Origin: JAQVWU01 sp964628455
Lineage (GTDB): Bacteria; Bacillota; Clostridia; Oscillospirales; CAG-272
Assembly: GCA_964628455.1 (NCBI GenBank)
Contig: CAZVPD010000001.1
Span: 1-64,000 of the forward strand
DNA: 64,000 nucleotides
Direction of reading: 5' to 3'
In this document: in pieces, positions 45,370-54,948 of the stretch
How positions within the stretch are numbered: the first letter of the stretch is position 1
Layout of the letters: each line of letters starts with the position of its first letter
The notes under the pieces: model-generated
The model's input: the letters and a program-made list of their open reading frames with translations, nothing else
What the model was told of the DNA's origin: nothing
The model's database searches: none
Program-made: the position numbers and the translations under genes

Positions 45370-46374
45370 ATGAAAAAGGTTACCGTGTTTCTGGTTTTAG
45401 CGATGCTTCTCGGTTTGATGAGCTTCCCGGCAAGCGCCGCGGGCGAGCTTGAAATTCCGATGGCACAGACCCCGCCGACAATCGACGGCGTTTTTGACGC
45501 CGAAGAGTGGGCAAACGCCTGGCATTTCCTGCTTGACGGAGCGAATCCCCCTCACGTTCAGACGGTAAGCACCATTGCGGACGAGTATTATCCGACGTGG
45601 GATTTCTATACCATGTGGGATGCCGATTACTTTTATATCGCAACCGTCTGCAAGGGCGACATGACCCCGACACCGAAAAAAATGGAATCCTATATGGATA
45701 CGAGAGACAACTCCGTTCGCGGAGACGGCTACCAGCTGTTTATCAATCCCTCGGGAGACTATGCGCAGACGGAAGGTAAAGATTCTGCAGCGTCTACATA
45801 CGGCGGCGCATGCATATGGACGGACTTTTACTGCGAATATGCGGACGGCGTTAAGCCTTTTTCATGGGCTTACGATCCTTTTGACGGCGACGCCGAAGAT
45901 ACCATGCCCGCAAGCTTCAATGAATTTATCATCGACGGAACACGCAGCGGCGACACATATACCATCGAAGTAAAGCTCCCCTGGACCGCGCTCAACGGTA
46001 CAAGAGCGGGCGGAACCGACCAGTGGTCGATGACCTTCCCGAGAAAAGCCGGCGACAAAGTCATTTATGACTTCAATACGCTTGATTTTGACGGAACCGG
46101 CTCGCAGTGCCGTTACGGTATGACCGAGGGCGGAGCCCGCGTAAATTCCAGCCTTGATCAGTGGAAGCAGTTTACCCTTGTCAGCGAACTGGCCGGCAAA
46201 GCTCCTGTTGTCGAAACAGAAGCCCCGGCAGTAGCCGAAACACCGGCGGACGGCGGTGCAGCTCCTGTAGTAACAACAAGCCCCGCGACCGGTGATGTGA
46301 TCTCGGTCATGTTTGCCGCTGCAGCTCTCGCGGCTGTGATCGCAGCAGCCTCCAAAAGCAAAAAGAGAACATAA
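45370..46374 (+). CDS. Secreted CBM9-like protein with a sorting-signal-like C terminus
   Basis: A 334-residue protein: signal peptide ending near SFPASAA, then a CBM9/DOMON-like beta-sandwich (PPTIDGVFDAEEWANAW; FYTMWDADYFYIATV; IEVKLPWTAL). A Glu/Ala/Pro linker follows, then a tail of SPATGD, a hydrophobic stretch of about 20 residues and KSKKRT. This resembles LPxTG-type sorting signals, with P-A-T-G-D in place of the usual motif. CBM9 modules bind sugar ends. The last 54 residues are almost the same as in the next gene. Expression is likely high given its promoter and leader (inference). Confidence 0.75.
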   Translation: MKKVTVFLVLAMLLGLMSFPASAAGELEIPMAQTPPTIDGVFDAEEWANAWHFLLDGANPPHVQTVSTIADEYYPTWDFYTMWDADYFYIATVCKGDMTPTPKKMESYMDTRDNSVRGDGYQLFINPSGDYAQTEGKDSAASTYGGACIWTDFYCEYADGVKPFSWAYDPFDGDAEDTMPASFNEFIIDGTRSGDTYTIEVKLPWTALNGTRAGGTDQWSMTFPRKAGDKVIYDFNTLDFDGTGSQCRYGMTEGGARVNSSLDQWKQFTLVSELAGKAPVVETEAPAVAETPADGGAAPVVTTSPATGDVISVMFAAAALAAVIAAASKSKKRT

Positions 46375-46398
46375 AAAAATCCGGTTTTGATTTTTACA

Positions 46399-46464
46399 CG
46401 GCGTTTATCGCCGCACCTGCCGGGAACCTTATACGAAGGCAGACAACATGCCGGGCGGTGCGGC
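46399..46464 (+). promoter_or_regulatory. Paired hairpins between the two CBM9-like genes
   Basis: CGGCG-TTTAT-CGCCG (46399-46413) overlaps a longer pairing of GCCGCACC (46410-46417) with GGTGCGGC (46457-46464). The two foldings exclude each other, so this may be an attenuator or an mRNA processing/stability element. Confidence 0.35.
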
Positions 46465-46528
46465 ATATAATAACGGATATCAAAGATCTTCAGTAACGGA
46501 GAATATTTACAGCGAAAGGGGACCCGTC

Positions 46529-47482
46529 ATGAGGAAGCTCATTTGTTTTTTCCTGATTGTAACGTTGCTTGTTGCAGTGCTTGCCTTAGACGCATCGGCC
46601 GTACTTCGTCAGAAACAAGCCAAAGCAGCCTACGGAACGGCAGTAATCGACGGCAAGCTGGACGATGCTTATAAAAATTCCGATCCTATCGAAGCGAAGT
46701 TTATGTCAAGCATAGCCAATCAGGGTACCGAAGACGATGTTGCCAGAATGGCGACAGCCGTATCCCATATGATGTGGGATGAGAATAATATCTATATTTA
46801 TACCGAGGTGACAGACAGCACTCCGATAAAAACCGCGCTTACCGGCAACAGTTCGGACGGCATAGAGATGTTCTTCGACTTTGAAAACATCAACTCCTCC
46901 GACGCTTCGCCCGACGGCAGAGTCGGGAATTACGGAGAACTCGGTGTGTTTTTGAAAACCTGCGCTTACGCTCAGGCGGTCGGCAGCCCGGAATTCGAAA
47001 CCGTATGGATCGAAAACTTCAGTACGTTTCAGGATGAATTCCTCACGGGAAACGCGGACTGCAAGATATCCAATGTAATCACATCAACGGGTTACATATC
47101 GGAGCGCAGCTTTCCGCTGAATGACGCCCTTAAAGCCATGGTTAAAGAAGGGTTTAAATTCGGATTCCAGATCGCGATCCTGGATGATATGACCGATGAC
47201 AGCGCGCGTGACTTAAAAATCACCTGGGGTGAGCCTGTAGACGACATATCACCCGCATCCTGGGGACAGAGTACCCACTGTGATGAAATACTGCTGGTTG
47301 CAGCTCCTCCCCCGCCTGTTGTTGAGACAGAAGCTCCGGCAGTCGCCGAAGCACCTGCTGACGACGGAGCGGCTCCTGTTGTAACAACGAGCCCTGCGAC
47401 CGGCGACGTGATTTCGGTCATGTTTGCCGCGTCAGCCCTCGCTGCTCTCCTCGCGGCCGCTTCCAAAAACAAAAAGAGATAA
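46529..47482 (+). CDS. Second secreted CBM9-like protein with a sorting-signal-like C terminus
   Basis: ATG 46529 follows GAAAGGGGA; the frame opens upstream without a good start. The 317-residue protein has a signal peptide (VLALDASA), a CBM9-like domain (AAYGTAVIDGKLDDAY; MMWDENNIYIYTEVTD; SDGIEMFFDFENIN) and the same anchor tail with SPATGD. Its domain is closer to the protein at 55194 (AAYGTVVIDGKIEDAW) than to its direct neighbour, while its tail matches the neighbour. A strong terminator follows. Confidence 0.75.
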   Translation: MRKLICFFLIVTLLVAVLALDASAVLRQKQAKAAYGTAVIDGKLDDAYKNSDPIEAKFMSSIANQGTEDDVARMATAVSHMMWDENNIYIYTEVTDSTPIKTALTGNSSDGIEMFFDFENINSSDASPDGRVGNYGELGVFLKTCAYAQAVGSPEFETVWIENFSTFQDEFLTGNADCKISNVITSTGYISERSFPLNDALKAMVKEGFKFGFQIAILDDMTDDSARDLKITWGEPVDDISPASWGQSTHCDEILLVAAPPPPVVETEAPAVAEAPADDGAAPVVTTSPATGDVISVMFAASALAALLAAASKNKKR

Positions 47483-47496
47483 CTAAAACGGAATCT

Positions 47497-47532
47497 GCCG
47501 GACGGCGTGTGACGCTCCGTCCGGCATTTTTT
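47497..47532 (+). terminator. Rho-independent terminator after the CBM9-like pair
   Basis: GCCGGACGG pairs with CCGTCCGGC, followed by ATTTTTT. Confidence 0.9.
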
Positions 47533-47586
47533 GATTTTTAATCACAGGCTTCAACAAAAGCCGGATGACCAGAAAGCCGGAAAACG

Positions 47587-49026
47587 ATGAACAGACCGAA
47601 TATATTATTAGCTTTGGCAGATGACGCTTCGCATTTCGGGATATACGGACATAAGTTCGTCAACACTCCGAATATCGATAAAATAGCCGAAGAAGGCATA
47701 GTATTCAACAATGCTTTTACCTGCAATCCGAAATGCGCGCCGTCAAGGGCATGCATCCTTACGGGAAGGCATACCTGGCAGCTTGAGGAGGCCTGCAACC
47801 ATTACGGGGTCTTCTCCGCGAAATTTCCCGTATACCCCGATATCCTCGAAAAAAGCGGATACCTTACGGGATATACCGGCAAGGGGTGGGCTCCGGGCGA
47901 TTATAAGAAAGGCGGTTTCCGGAGAAATCCCGCCGGAAACGAATATAATAAATTTATGCTGGTTCCGCCCGAAAGCACGATGATCAACCGCTGCGATTAC
48001 AGCCGTAACTTCGCGGATTTTCTGGCGGAAAAACTGCCCGGGCAGCCTTTTTGCTTTTGGTACGGCTGTTTTGAGCCCCACAGGCATTATGCGGAAGGGG
48101 AAGGCATCAGGGCAGGCAAAAAGCCGGAAGATGTAGGGTGCATCCCGTCATATCTGCCCGACAACGCAGCCGTGCGGTCCGACTTTCTGGATTATGCCAA
48201 TGAAATCGACTGGTTCGATCTTCATCTCGGGAAAATGATCGCACTGCTGAAAGAAACAGGCGAATATGAAAACACCCTCATCCTTGTAACATCTGACAAC
48301 GGCTGTCCTTTTCCGAGGATCAAAGGGCAGATGTATGAGCAGGATTTTCATCTGCCGATGGCTGCGTGCTGGAAAGCGGTTTCGCAGGGTGGGAGAAAAG
48401 CCGATGACATCATCAATTTTATTGATATCGCGCCTTCTTTTATCGAAGCGGCGGGACTTCCGCAAACCGAAGGAGTGACAGGGAAAAGTTTTCTCGATAT
48501 ATTTACCGGTACCGGTTCGGGTATATTCAAAGAGGAAAGAGATACGGCTTTTTTCGGCCGCGAACGGCATGACCTGGGCAGAAAAGGGGATCTGGGATAT
48601 CCGGTCAGATGCATCAGGGACAGAAAATATCTGTATATAAAAAACTTCGAACCCGAAAGATGGCCTGCGGGAGACCCCGAGACATGGTTTCCCAACTGCG
48701 ACGGCGGACCGACAAAAAAAGAAGTACTCCGCCTATATGCCGAAGGTAATGTAAAATATTTTCAAATGTGTTTCGGAAGAAGGGCAGCCGAAGAATTATA
48801 CGATATTGCTGAGGATCCGGAATGTCTGCATAATCTGGCGGAACGCATTGAATTCGCGGAAATAAAAGCAAATCTGCTCAAGAGATTAACCGAAGAGCTT
48901 ATCAGAACCGATGACCCCAGAATTTTCGGTAACGGGGAAATATTCGAAAGCTATAAGCCGATGTGCCCGGATTCATGCTCGTTTAAAGCTTATGAAGAGG
49001 GACGCTTTGCTTTGCAGAACTGGTAA
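47587..49026 (+). CDS. Type I sulfatase (N-sulfoglucosamine sulfohydrolase-like)
   Basis: A 479-residue sulfatase that removes sulfate esters or N-sulfate. The formylglycine site is Cys50 in CAPSRACILTGRH (C-x-P-S-R), and the metal ligands start with ALADDASHFG near the N terminus; LILVTSDNGCPFP supplies later Asp/Asn ligands. The compact start and overall motif spacing resemble heparan-type N-sulfatases, but the substrate is inferred. There is no signal peptide, so it would act on imported sulfated oligosaccharide. Maturation of Cys needs an anaerobic maturase, which is not in the window. Confidence 0.88.
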   Translation: MNRPNILLALADDASHFGIYGHKFVNTPNIDKIAEEGIVFNNAFTCNPKCAPSRACILTGRHTWQLEEACNHYGVFSAKFPVYPDILEKSGYLTGYTGKGWAPGDYKKGGFRRNPAGNEYNKFMLVPPESTMINRCDYSRNFADFLAEKLPGQPFCFWYGCFEPHRHYAEGEGIRAGKKPEDVGCIPSYLPDNAAVRSDFLDYANEIDWFDLHLGKMIALLKETGEYENTLILVTSDNGCPFPRIKGQMYEQDFHLPMAACWKAVSQGGRKADDIINFIDIAPSFIEAAGLPQTEGVTGKSFLDIFTGTGSGIFKEERDTAFFGRERHDLGRKGDLGYPVRCIRDRKYLYIKNFEPERWPAGDPETWFPNCDGGPTKKEVLRLYAEGNVKYFQMCFGRRAAEELYDIAEDPECLHNLAERIEFAEIKANLLKRLTEELIRTDDPRIFGNGEIFESYKPMCPDSCSFKAYEEGRFALQNW

Positions 49027-49053
49027 TCCGATTATATATAAATTTAAACACGG

Positions 49054-49089
49054 AAAAAGGGACGCACCACGCGGATGCATCCCTTTTAT
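49054..49089. terminator. Bidirectional terminator between convergent genes
   Basis: AAAAGGGACGCACC pairs, with G-U pairs, to GGATGCATCCCTTTT. Both strands carry T-runs. Confidence 0.8.
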
Positions 49090-49100
49090 TCATTCGGTTT

Positions 49101-50336
49101 TTATTTTTTATCCGTCTTTTTTTTGGATTTTACAGCGATCACGATGATAATGACGACAACCGCAACGGCTGCCGCGGCAAGGAGTATATAAAGGACCGTA
49201 TTATCGTTTCCGCCTGCTTTACCGCTGTTTGTCTCTTCGGCTGCCGCCGCTTCGGTTGTTTCCTCCGCCGGGGCTTCGGTTGCGGGGGGCTCTGTTTCCG
49301 GAGGCTCGGTTTGTATGCCGAAATCTTCGCCGACTCCCAGATACATTTTATCGAGCATCATGGTGTTGGCGCCGCCGGTGAACAAAAATACACGCATATA
49401 ATTCACTCTTGAAAAATCGCATTCGTTTAAATCGGCCTGGGCAACATCCAGCAGAAGTTCGTTCCAGCCGGCTTTGAATTCAAAAGAATCGTCCAGTTTC
49501 CACGACGTTTCCTCGGTGTCGTATGCGCCGCCGCTTGTGATCTCAACCGCTCCGCCCTCGGCGGTAAGCAGGGACGGGTCTTCTATATACACCCAAATGT
49601 ACGCGTAGCCGTTCTCTTTTATACGGCTCATATCCACAGGCGCCGCATAGGTCTTTGATATGCTCAGAAGGCTGTCGGACGACGAAACGACGGCGCCTGT
49701 CCCCTCTATGTTCCTGACGGATTCGACGGTCTGCGGATCAAAACCTTCGGCGGAATCGAAACTTTCAAACAGTGTGGCGTTTTCTTTTACGGGAACTTTA
49801 CCGAGACCGAAGTCGGCTGCAGTGCCGATTTTTATGTCGTCGACGATCATTGTGTTGGCGCCTTCCGTGAATTTATAAAACCGGATGTAGTTTATTCTGG
49901 TCCAGTCGGCGTCATAGGAAACAAACTCGTCTAAACTTATCAGCATATGATTCCAGCCGTTTTCAAACAGAAAATTATCAAGGGTAAAACCGGATTCTTC
50001 TACGTCGCAGTTACCGCTGCTGGTAAATTCCAAAGAATTATCGCGGCTTGCAAATACTTCGACGTCTTCGAAATAAATCCAGAAACTGATGACTCCGTCA
50101 TCTTCATACGCGGACAAATCCATCGGTTCGGCGAATTTCTTGTTGAATTGCAGCAGGGTGGGCGAGTCGACTCTGACCGCGCCGGCTCCTTCTTTTATAT
50201 TTTCCGTTTCAAGTGTGCCGCCGACCCAGCCTGTGTTGGTGTCCATATTGTCGATAACGGTAAGAGCGCAGACATTAAGCGAAAGAAAGACAGCGAAGAA
50301 GGCTGTTACGACCAGAAATTTCAAATACTTTGACAT
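49101..50336 (-). CDS. Membrane-anchored surface protein with two jelly-roll-like repeats
   Basis: The start is set at ATG 50336, behind AAGGAG; the frame opens further upstream but that part holds the promoter. The 411-residue protein has a signal peptide, two related beta-rich domains of about 150 residues (IDNMDTNTGWVGG and LFESFDSAEGFDP openings; each ends in GANTM-(I/M)-(V/L)-D-(D/K)), a Thr/Glu/Pro-rich linker, one transmembrane helix (VLYILLAAAAVAVVVIIIV) and a KSKKKTDKK tail. The fold pattern resembles carbohydrate-binding jelly rolls, and the N-terminal domain of the large protein at 60557 is similar. The role is probably glycan capture at the cell surface (inference). Confidence 0.65.
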   Translation of the reverse strand: MSKYLKFLVVTAFFAVFLSLNVCALTVIDNMDTNTGWVGGTLETENIKEGAGAVRVDSPTLLQFNKKFAEPMDLSAYEDDGVISFWIYFEDVEVFASRDNSLEFTSSGNCDVEESGFTLDNFLFENGWNHMLISLDEFVSYDADWTRINYIRFYKFTEGANTMIVDDIKIGTAADFGLGKVPVKENATLFESFDSAEGFDPQTVESVRNIEGTGAVVSSSDSLLSISKTYAAPVDMSRIKENGYAYIWVYIEDPSLLTAEGGAVEITSGGAYDTEETSWKLDDSFEFKAGWNELLLDVAQADLNECDFSRVNYMRVFLFTGGANTMMLDKMYLGVGEDFGIQTEPPETEPPATEAPAEETTEAAAAEETNSGKAGGNDNTVLYILLAAAAVAVVVIIIVIAVKSKKKTDKK

Positions 50337-50397
50337 GATGTTTCTCAGCTCCTTAACTATTGATTTATAATGTCCGAAAGGTTTTGTTAACGGAATA

Positions 50398-50426
50398 ATT
50401 ATAAACCATGACGCTTCTTTTGTCAA
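50398..50426 (-). promoter_or_regulatory. Promoter of the two-repeat surface protein
   Basis: Minus strand: TTGACA (50426-50421), 17 bases, TATAAT (50403-50398). Confidence 0.85.
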
Positions 50427-50475
50427 TAATATTATTGTCGTGATGCAAACGTTGAGCCGCGTTTTACGCCGGTCA

Positions 50476-51552
50476 TCAAAAAATCTTCAGAAAGTCCGGA
50501 AGGGTGTCTCCCCGGTATTCGCGGATGATGCGCAGCATCGCCAGATATCCTTCATACGGTACATAGGAGGGAATGGAATTCCCTGTTGAAAAGGCGAAAC
50601 CGCCGTGTCCCTTGGTTTTGGCGATGACTTCGAGAATATATTCCTTCATCTCTTTATAGGAAAGCCTGCAGACCGCATCCGTGTCTATTCCTCCGAAGTT
50701 ACCTATCCGGTCGCCGTAGCGTTCCGCCCATACCGGGAAAGGCGCGATCTCATCTTCATTGGAGTGTTTCGCATCGATGCCGGCAGCAATCAGATCTTCC
50801 ATGATCCCGAAGAGGTTGCCGCAGGAATGGAGCAGAAAAGGTTTTCCGTAGCTGTGAACCAGGCTGATCACATTTCTGTATGGCGGGATGATATGCTTTC
50901 GTATGTCATCGGCGGAAAGGAGCGTGCTGCTCTTATAGCCGAGGTCGTCGCCGAAACGGAGCACGCAGAATGTATCGGAAAATTCGCGCATAAAACGTTC
51001 CCATATTTTAAACTGTACTTCTCCGACTTTTTTGAACAGCAGGGCATACATTTCCGGGTCGTCATCCGAAATAAAGCAAAGGTTTATATAGCCTGTTATC
51101 TCCTGAACGGCTTCGAAAACCCCGTTTCCGACTCCGCCCACAGCCTTCATGCCTGCGGGCATCGTCTCGCCGAGGGCGCGGAAATGATCTCCGTATGCCA
51201 CAAAAAAGCGGTCCGGTATTTCTTCCCAGGGGTATTTGAGCACATCGTCCATCACTTTCATGCATCCGTCTTTATGACCGCCGAGCGCACCGCCGCCGGG
51301 CAGGACGGAGCCGAAACAGGCTTCGAAGACGACGGCGTCGTATCCGGCTTTGCGGTAAAAATCACAGAAATGGCGGAAATATTCCTTTTTGTCTTCGTAT
51401 TTCTCCCCCCAGTACCGGCTGAAAGGGACTCCGAGAAGAGTCTGCATATGTTCGTGGCAGATCAGGTGCTCATACAGAGGCAGCCGCCGCACTTCCGTAT
51501 TCCGTGCCGAAAGCTCGATGTTTTTATAATCCGGTGTAAATTCTCTTGTCAT
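50476..51552 (-). CDS. Uroporphyrinogen decarboxylase-family protein (URO-D-like)
   Basis: A 358-residue TIM-barrel protein of the URO-D superfamily, which includes HemE and the corrinoid methyltransferases MtaA/CmuA. The GKPFLLHSCGNL segment (about 250) is the His/Cys site that binds zinc in the methyltransferase branch; KHSNEDEIAPF follows. No heme gene is adjacent, so a methyl-transfer or demethylation role is more likely than heme synthesis, but no corrinoid protein is seen here. Two more family members lie at 51820 and 56222. Confidence 0.75.
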   Translation of the reverse strand: MTREFTPDYKNIELSARNTEVRRLPLYEHLICHEHMQTLLGVPFSRYWGEKYEDKKEYFRHFCDFYRKAGYDAVVFEACFGSVLPGGGALGGHKDGCMKVMDDVLKYPWEEIPDRFFVAYGDHFRALGETMPAGMKAVGGVGNGVFEAVQEITGYINLCFISDDDPEMYALLFKKVGEVQFKIWERFMREFSDTFCVLRFGDDLGYKSSTLLSADDIRKHIIPPYRNVISLVHSYGKPFLLHSCGNLFGIMEDLIAAGIDAKHSNEDEIAPFPVWAERYGDRIGNFGGIDTDAVCRLSYKEMKEYILEVIAKTKGHGGFAFSTGNSIPSYVPYEGYLAMLRIIREYRGDTLPDFLKIF

Positions 51553-51736
51553 ACTGACGACCCCCGCTTATGCATTTATTGTTACCGCCGGTAAATCTGG
51601 ACAGAATCGATTTATCCCCGGCAAATTTATTATAACATACTCAAAGCAAAAAAACAACCGCGGATAAACGGGAAACGTAAATCGAAGAAACAGGCGGGTG
51701 TTCCGGACGGACAATTATGTATTTCCGTCAAAATCA

Positions 51737-51765
51737 TTGATTCGGCGTTCGGTTTATGATATAGT
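51737..51765 (+). promoter_or_regulatory. Promoter of the second URO-D-like gene
   Basis: TTGATT (51737-51742), 17 bases, TATAGT (51760-51765). Confidence 0.75.
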
Positions 51766-51819
51766 AAAGTATATATTATATACTTTGCTGTAAAAGATTT
51801 TTTGATTGCGGAGGCCGGG

Positions 51820-53070
51820 ATGACAGTCATTATAAAAAATGAAAATTCTTCTGAACGCGAAAGAGTCAGGGATCTGGCAAAAACTTTTTATGAATATGCC
51901 GTATCGCCTGAGACCGAGAGAAGACGGCAGGCATGGTCCGAGCACAACGCGCTTCGTTTTACGCGGCCGCTGATCTATATTCGTGCGATACCGTTTGAAG
52001 AATTCTTCGATTGCGGCAGCCTGCGCTGCCGCGACGGTTATCTTCGCGCGCTTGAGGCCGAATTCCTGCAGAGGCAATACCACAGCGAGATATGCGATGA
52101 TTACATCGAAGAACCTTTTATGACCGTAAGGGCAAGCCTTAAGTCGACGCAGGGAGGATGGGGCCTGCCGGTCCGCATGACAGCCAGACCCGCGCACGGC
52201 GGCGCTGCGGCCTATGACCCCGTTCTTCTCGATGAAACGGACATTGAAAAGATGTGCGTGGCTCCCCATGAAGTGAACGAACAGGCCACAACGGCGGCAT
52301 ATGACAGGCTCAGCGATTTGCTGGGCGATATCATGCCGGTTTATATCGACAGGCAGGGGGTTCTGTGCGGCATGTGGGCTTGCGATATTTCCACCACCCT
52401 CGCCAAACTCAGGGGACTGGAGCAGCTTATGTGGGACGCATATGACCGTCCCGAATGGCTTCACAGGCTGCTCTCGTTCATGCGGGATAAAATAATGCTC
52501 AATATGGACGAAACCGAAGCGGCGGGGGATTTTTCCTTTGTCAACCATCAGAATCAGGCGATGCCGTATCACACCGGAATGGCGCGTCCGGGCGGGGGAA
52601 AAGCCCGGCAGAATGAATTATGGGGTTATATGGCGGCGCAGGAATATACGGCTTTCGGTCCTGACCTCTTTGAAGAATTTATGTTTGACTATCAAAAACC
52701 GATTCTGGAGCGTTTTCGCATCGTCTCCTACGGCTGCTGCGAGGACCTGACCCATAAAATAGAGATCATAAAAAAGCTGAAAAACCTCAGGCGGATCGGC
52801 GTTTCGCCTTTTGCCGATTTAAGAAAATGCGCCGAAAAAATCGGCGGCGATTATATTCTTTCCTGGCGTCCAAATCCCTCCGATATGGTTTCCATGGGGA
52901 TCGATGAAGAATATGTCCGGCGGTATATACGCGAAGGGATCAAGGTGATGAAGGAAAACAACTGCAAATACGATATTACGCTGAAGGATGTGGAAACCGT
53001 TTCCTCCGATCCGGGCGCCATTCCGTTCTGGACCCGGATCGTAAGGGATGAAATTGACCGTGCCTATTAA
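51820..53070 (+). CDS. Divergent URO-D-family protein
   Basis: ATG 51820 is 5 bases after GGAGG, which is why it is preferred to a TTG at 51802. The 416-residue protein is a distant URO-D superfamily member. The C-terminal part has RIVSYGCCEDLTHKIEII, corresponding to the His/Cys site but with a Cys-Cys pair instead of H-x-C-G, then a barrel end. It is longer at the N terminus than HemE. It is divergent from the URO-D-like gene at 50476, with its own promoter. The substrate is unknown. Confidence 0.65.
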   Translation: MTVIIKNENSSERERVRDLAKTFYEYAVSPETERRRQAWSEHNALRFTRPLIYIRAIPFEEFFDCGSLRCRDGYLRALEAEFLQRQYHSEICDDYIEEPFMTVRASLKSTQGGWGLPVRMTARPAHGGAAAYDPVLLDETDIEKMCVAPHEVNEQATTAAYDRLSDLLGDIMPVYIDRQGVLCGMWACDISTTLAKLRGLEQLMWDAYDRPEWLHRLLSFMRDKIMLNMDETEAAGDFSFVNHQNQAMPYHTGMARPGGGKARQNELWGYMAAQEYTAFGPDLFEEFMFDYQKPILERFRIVSYGCCEDLTHKIEIIKKLKNLRRIGVSPFADLRKCAEKIGGDYILSWRPNPSDMVSMGIDEEYVRRYIREGIKVMKENNCKYDITLKDVETVSSDPGAIPFWTRIVRDEIDRAY

Positions 53071-53154
53071 AAAGGGAGAACTGCGGTTCTCCCCGAGAAC
53101 CGCGTTTCTCACTTGAAACATCGGTTCTCCCCCTGAACTGCGGTTCTCCCTTTT
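53069..53154 (+). terminator. Nested terminator with repeated GGTTCTCC segments
   Basis: An outer AAAAGGGAGAAC/GTTCTCCCTTTT stem encloses a perfect inner hairpin GCGGTTCTC-CCC-GAGAACCGC and a further GGTTCTCC copy. CTGCGGTTCTCCC occurs twice. Several alternative foldings are possible. Confidence 0.75.
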
Positions 53155-53203
53155 ATGATCAACTATCGAAAAATTTATTTATATCGGATATTTATTCCGC
53201 TGT

Positions 53204-54931
53204 TCAGTTTGTTTTCTCGTATACGGGTATGCCGTCTCCCTTACAGATAAATTTTCCGGACGGAACGGGTTCTCGCGTAAAGAAGTCCACCCATTCGCCC
53301 GCCGGCAGGTAAACCGTTCGTTCGTCCTGTTCGGCGGTCATCGGAGCGACCAGAAGATTGTCCGTAAACATATATTCGTCATCGATCCCCCAGGTCTCGC
53401 GGTCTTCGGTAAAGTCACTGACAAGAGCGCGTACGGGAGGGACTCCGGTTTCGCGGTAACGCCTGAAAGCTCCGGAAAGACGCGGGACAAGGCTTTTCCG
53501 CAGTTTAAAAAGTTCACGTACCTCATCTTCACATCCCAGTTTTATCCAGGGAGCTTCCTCGCAGTACCATGCGTTCACAAGGCACTGCACCGAAAAAACA
53601 ACGGTCTGCAAGCGGCGGATCATATCGCGTTTCGAGGCTGCGTGCCGGACTTCGGGCGACCACAGAAGTCCCGAAAACCCCGCGTTGACAACACCGCGGA
53701 TAAAGTCCTTATGCTCATATAAGTCGCTGTAAAGGACGAACGGATAAGGAGCAGCCAAAGCCCCGGCATTCCGCACTTCGCCGAGTGTTCCCGTATTCCC
53801 GAGAGCCTCAAGTATTGTCTGCATATAAAGCGTCCCGAAAAGCGAATGATACCGTTCTCCGTCGAGTCCCGACGGAAAGGACGCGCAGTTCGGGAAGGAC
53901 CAGGAACCTGTAAAATCGCTGTTGTCGCATTCATCCAGCTTGAAGCCGTCTACACCGGGAAAAAGGACGGACTGTCTGTGAAAATCCGCAAAAATCCTGC
54001 GTGTTTCCGGCAGTCCGAAATCGGGCACGACGCCCCCCCAGACCTCAAAATCACCGGCGCGCTCTGCCATTTCGGGATAGATCGGCGAAGAGGGATGGGT
54101 AAAAGCGTGTTCCCATAAGCTTACGTGAAGACCCTGTTCGCGCAGCCCGCTTATGATCTGCCCGGGGTCGGGATAACGCTCCCTGTCCCACACATAAGAA
54201 CAGGAATAAGCGTGTGACTGCCATCCGGGTTCAAGACCGAAAATATCGCACGGCAGGCTGCGGTCACGGAAATACCGTGCGAGTTCGAGCACCTGTCCGC
54301 CCGTATATTTTGAGTAACACCGATAAAAAACACCCAGCCCCCAGTCCGGCACTCCTCCCTGTGACAGAACGCAGCCTCCGCCCGCCAGCATATTGTACTG
54401 TGCCGTGATATCGGTAATATTTTTCCCTTCGATAATATAGAGATCGATGCCTTCGGCGCCCGGTATGTCGATGACCATGACCGATTCGGCCGGAGCGGAA
54501 CGCACGGCATACAGAGTTTCCGTATCCGTCGCCGGACCCTCACCGGAATTATCGGCAGCCGGAGCGCCGTCTCGCATGCGGAAACCGCAGTGGAACTGAG
54601 CATAACGGGCTGTGTCCGCATAAATGCCGTATCCTGCCGTCGATACAAAAAACGGGACCGGGGCATGGCTGTCGCCCGTATAAGCGACCGGATCCGCGTT
54701 CACCCGCAGGGTCAGTTTGCGTCCGCGGTGATTAAAACCCTTGAGTTGAAGACCCAGCCCGTAGATGGCTTCATCCGCCGTCAGCGGAAGAATAAGAGAG
54801 CATCCTGAAGCCGAACGCCGGAAACGGATCCTCGAAACGTCATACATCACAGGTGTTTCGACATAGCTGAAAGTGGGACAAAACGCCGAAGGGACAAGTT
54901 TTTCGGGCACGCCGAAGGTAAATTTCTTCAT
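53204..54931 (-). CDS. Glycoside hydrolase family 31
   Basis: ATG 54931 lies 8 bases after AAAAAGGAG; a GTG at 54940 overlaps that site. The 575-residue protein has the GH31 layout: N-terminal beta-sandwich (about 1-190), TIM barrel with GLEPGWQSHAY and the nucleophile segment GVDGFKLDECDNSD (Asp about 333), and a C-terminal LVAPMTAEQDERTVYLPAGEW stretch given here in part as LPAGEWVDFFT, typical of the family. GH31 enzymes include alpha-glucosidases and alpha-xylosidases; which one is not resolved. It has no signal peptide. An ATCACC-G-GGTGAT palindrome precedes it. Confidence 0.85.
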   Translation of the reverse strand: MKKFTFGVPEKLVPSAFCPTFSYVETPVMYDVSRIRFRRSASGCSLILPLTADEAIYGLGLQLKGFNHRGRKLTLRVNADPVAYTGDSHAPVPFFVSTAGYGIYADTARYAQFHCGFRMRDGAPAADNSGEGPATDTETLYAVRSAPAESVMVIDIPGAEGIDLYIIEGKNITDITAQYNMLAGGGCVLSQGGVPDWGLGVFYRCYSKYTGGQVLELARYFRDRSLPCDIFGLEPGWQSHAYSCSYVWDRERYPDPGQIISGLREQGLHVSLWEHAFTHPSSPIYPEMAERAGDFEVWGGVVPDFGLPETRRIFADFHRQSVLFPGVDGFKLDECDNSDFTGSWSFPNCASFPSGLDGERYHSLFGTLYMQTILEALGNTGTLGEVRNAGALAAPYPFVLYSDLYEHKDFIRGVVNAGFSGLLWSPEVRHAASKRDMIRRLQTVVFSVQCLVNAWYCEEAPWIKLGCEDEVRELFKLRKSLVPRLSGAFRRYRETGVPPVRALVSDFTEDRETWGIDDEYMFTDNLLVAPMTAEQDERTVYLPAGEWVDFFTREPVPSGKFICKGDGIPVYEKTN

Positions 54932-54948
54932 TGTATACACTCCTTTTT

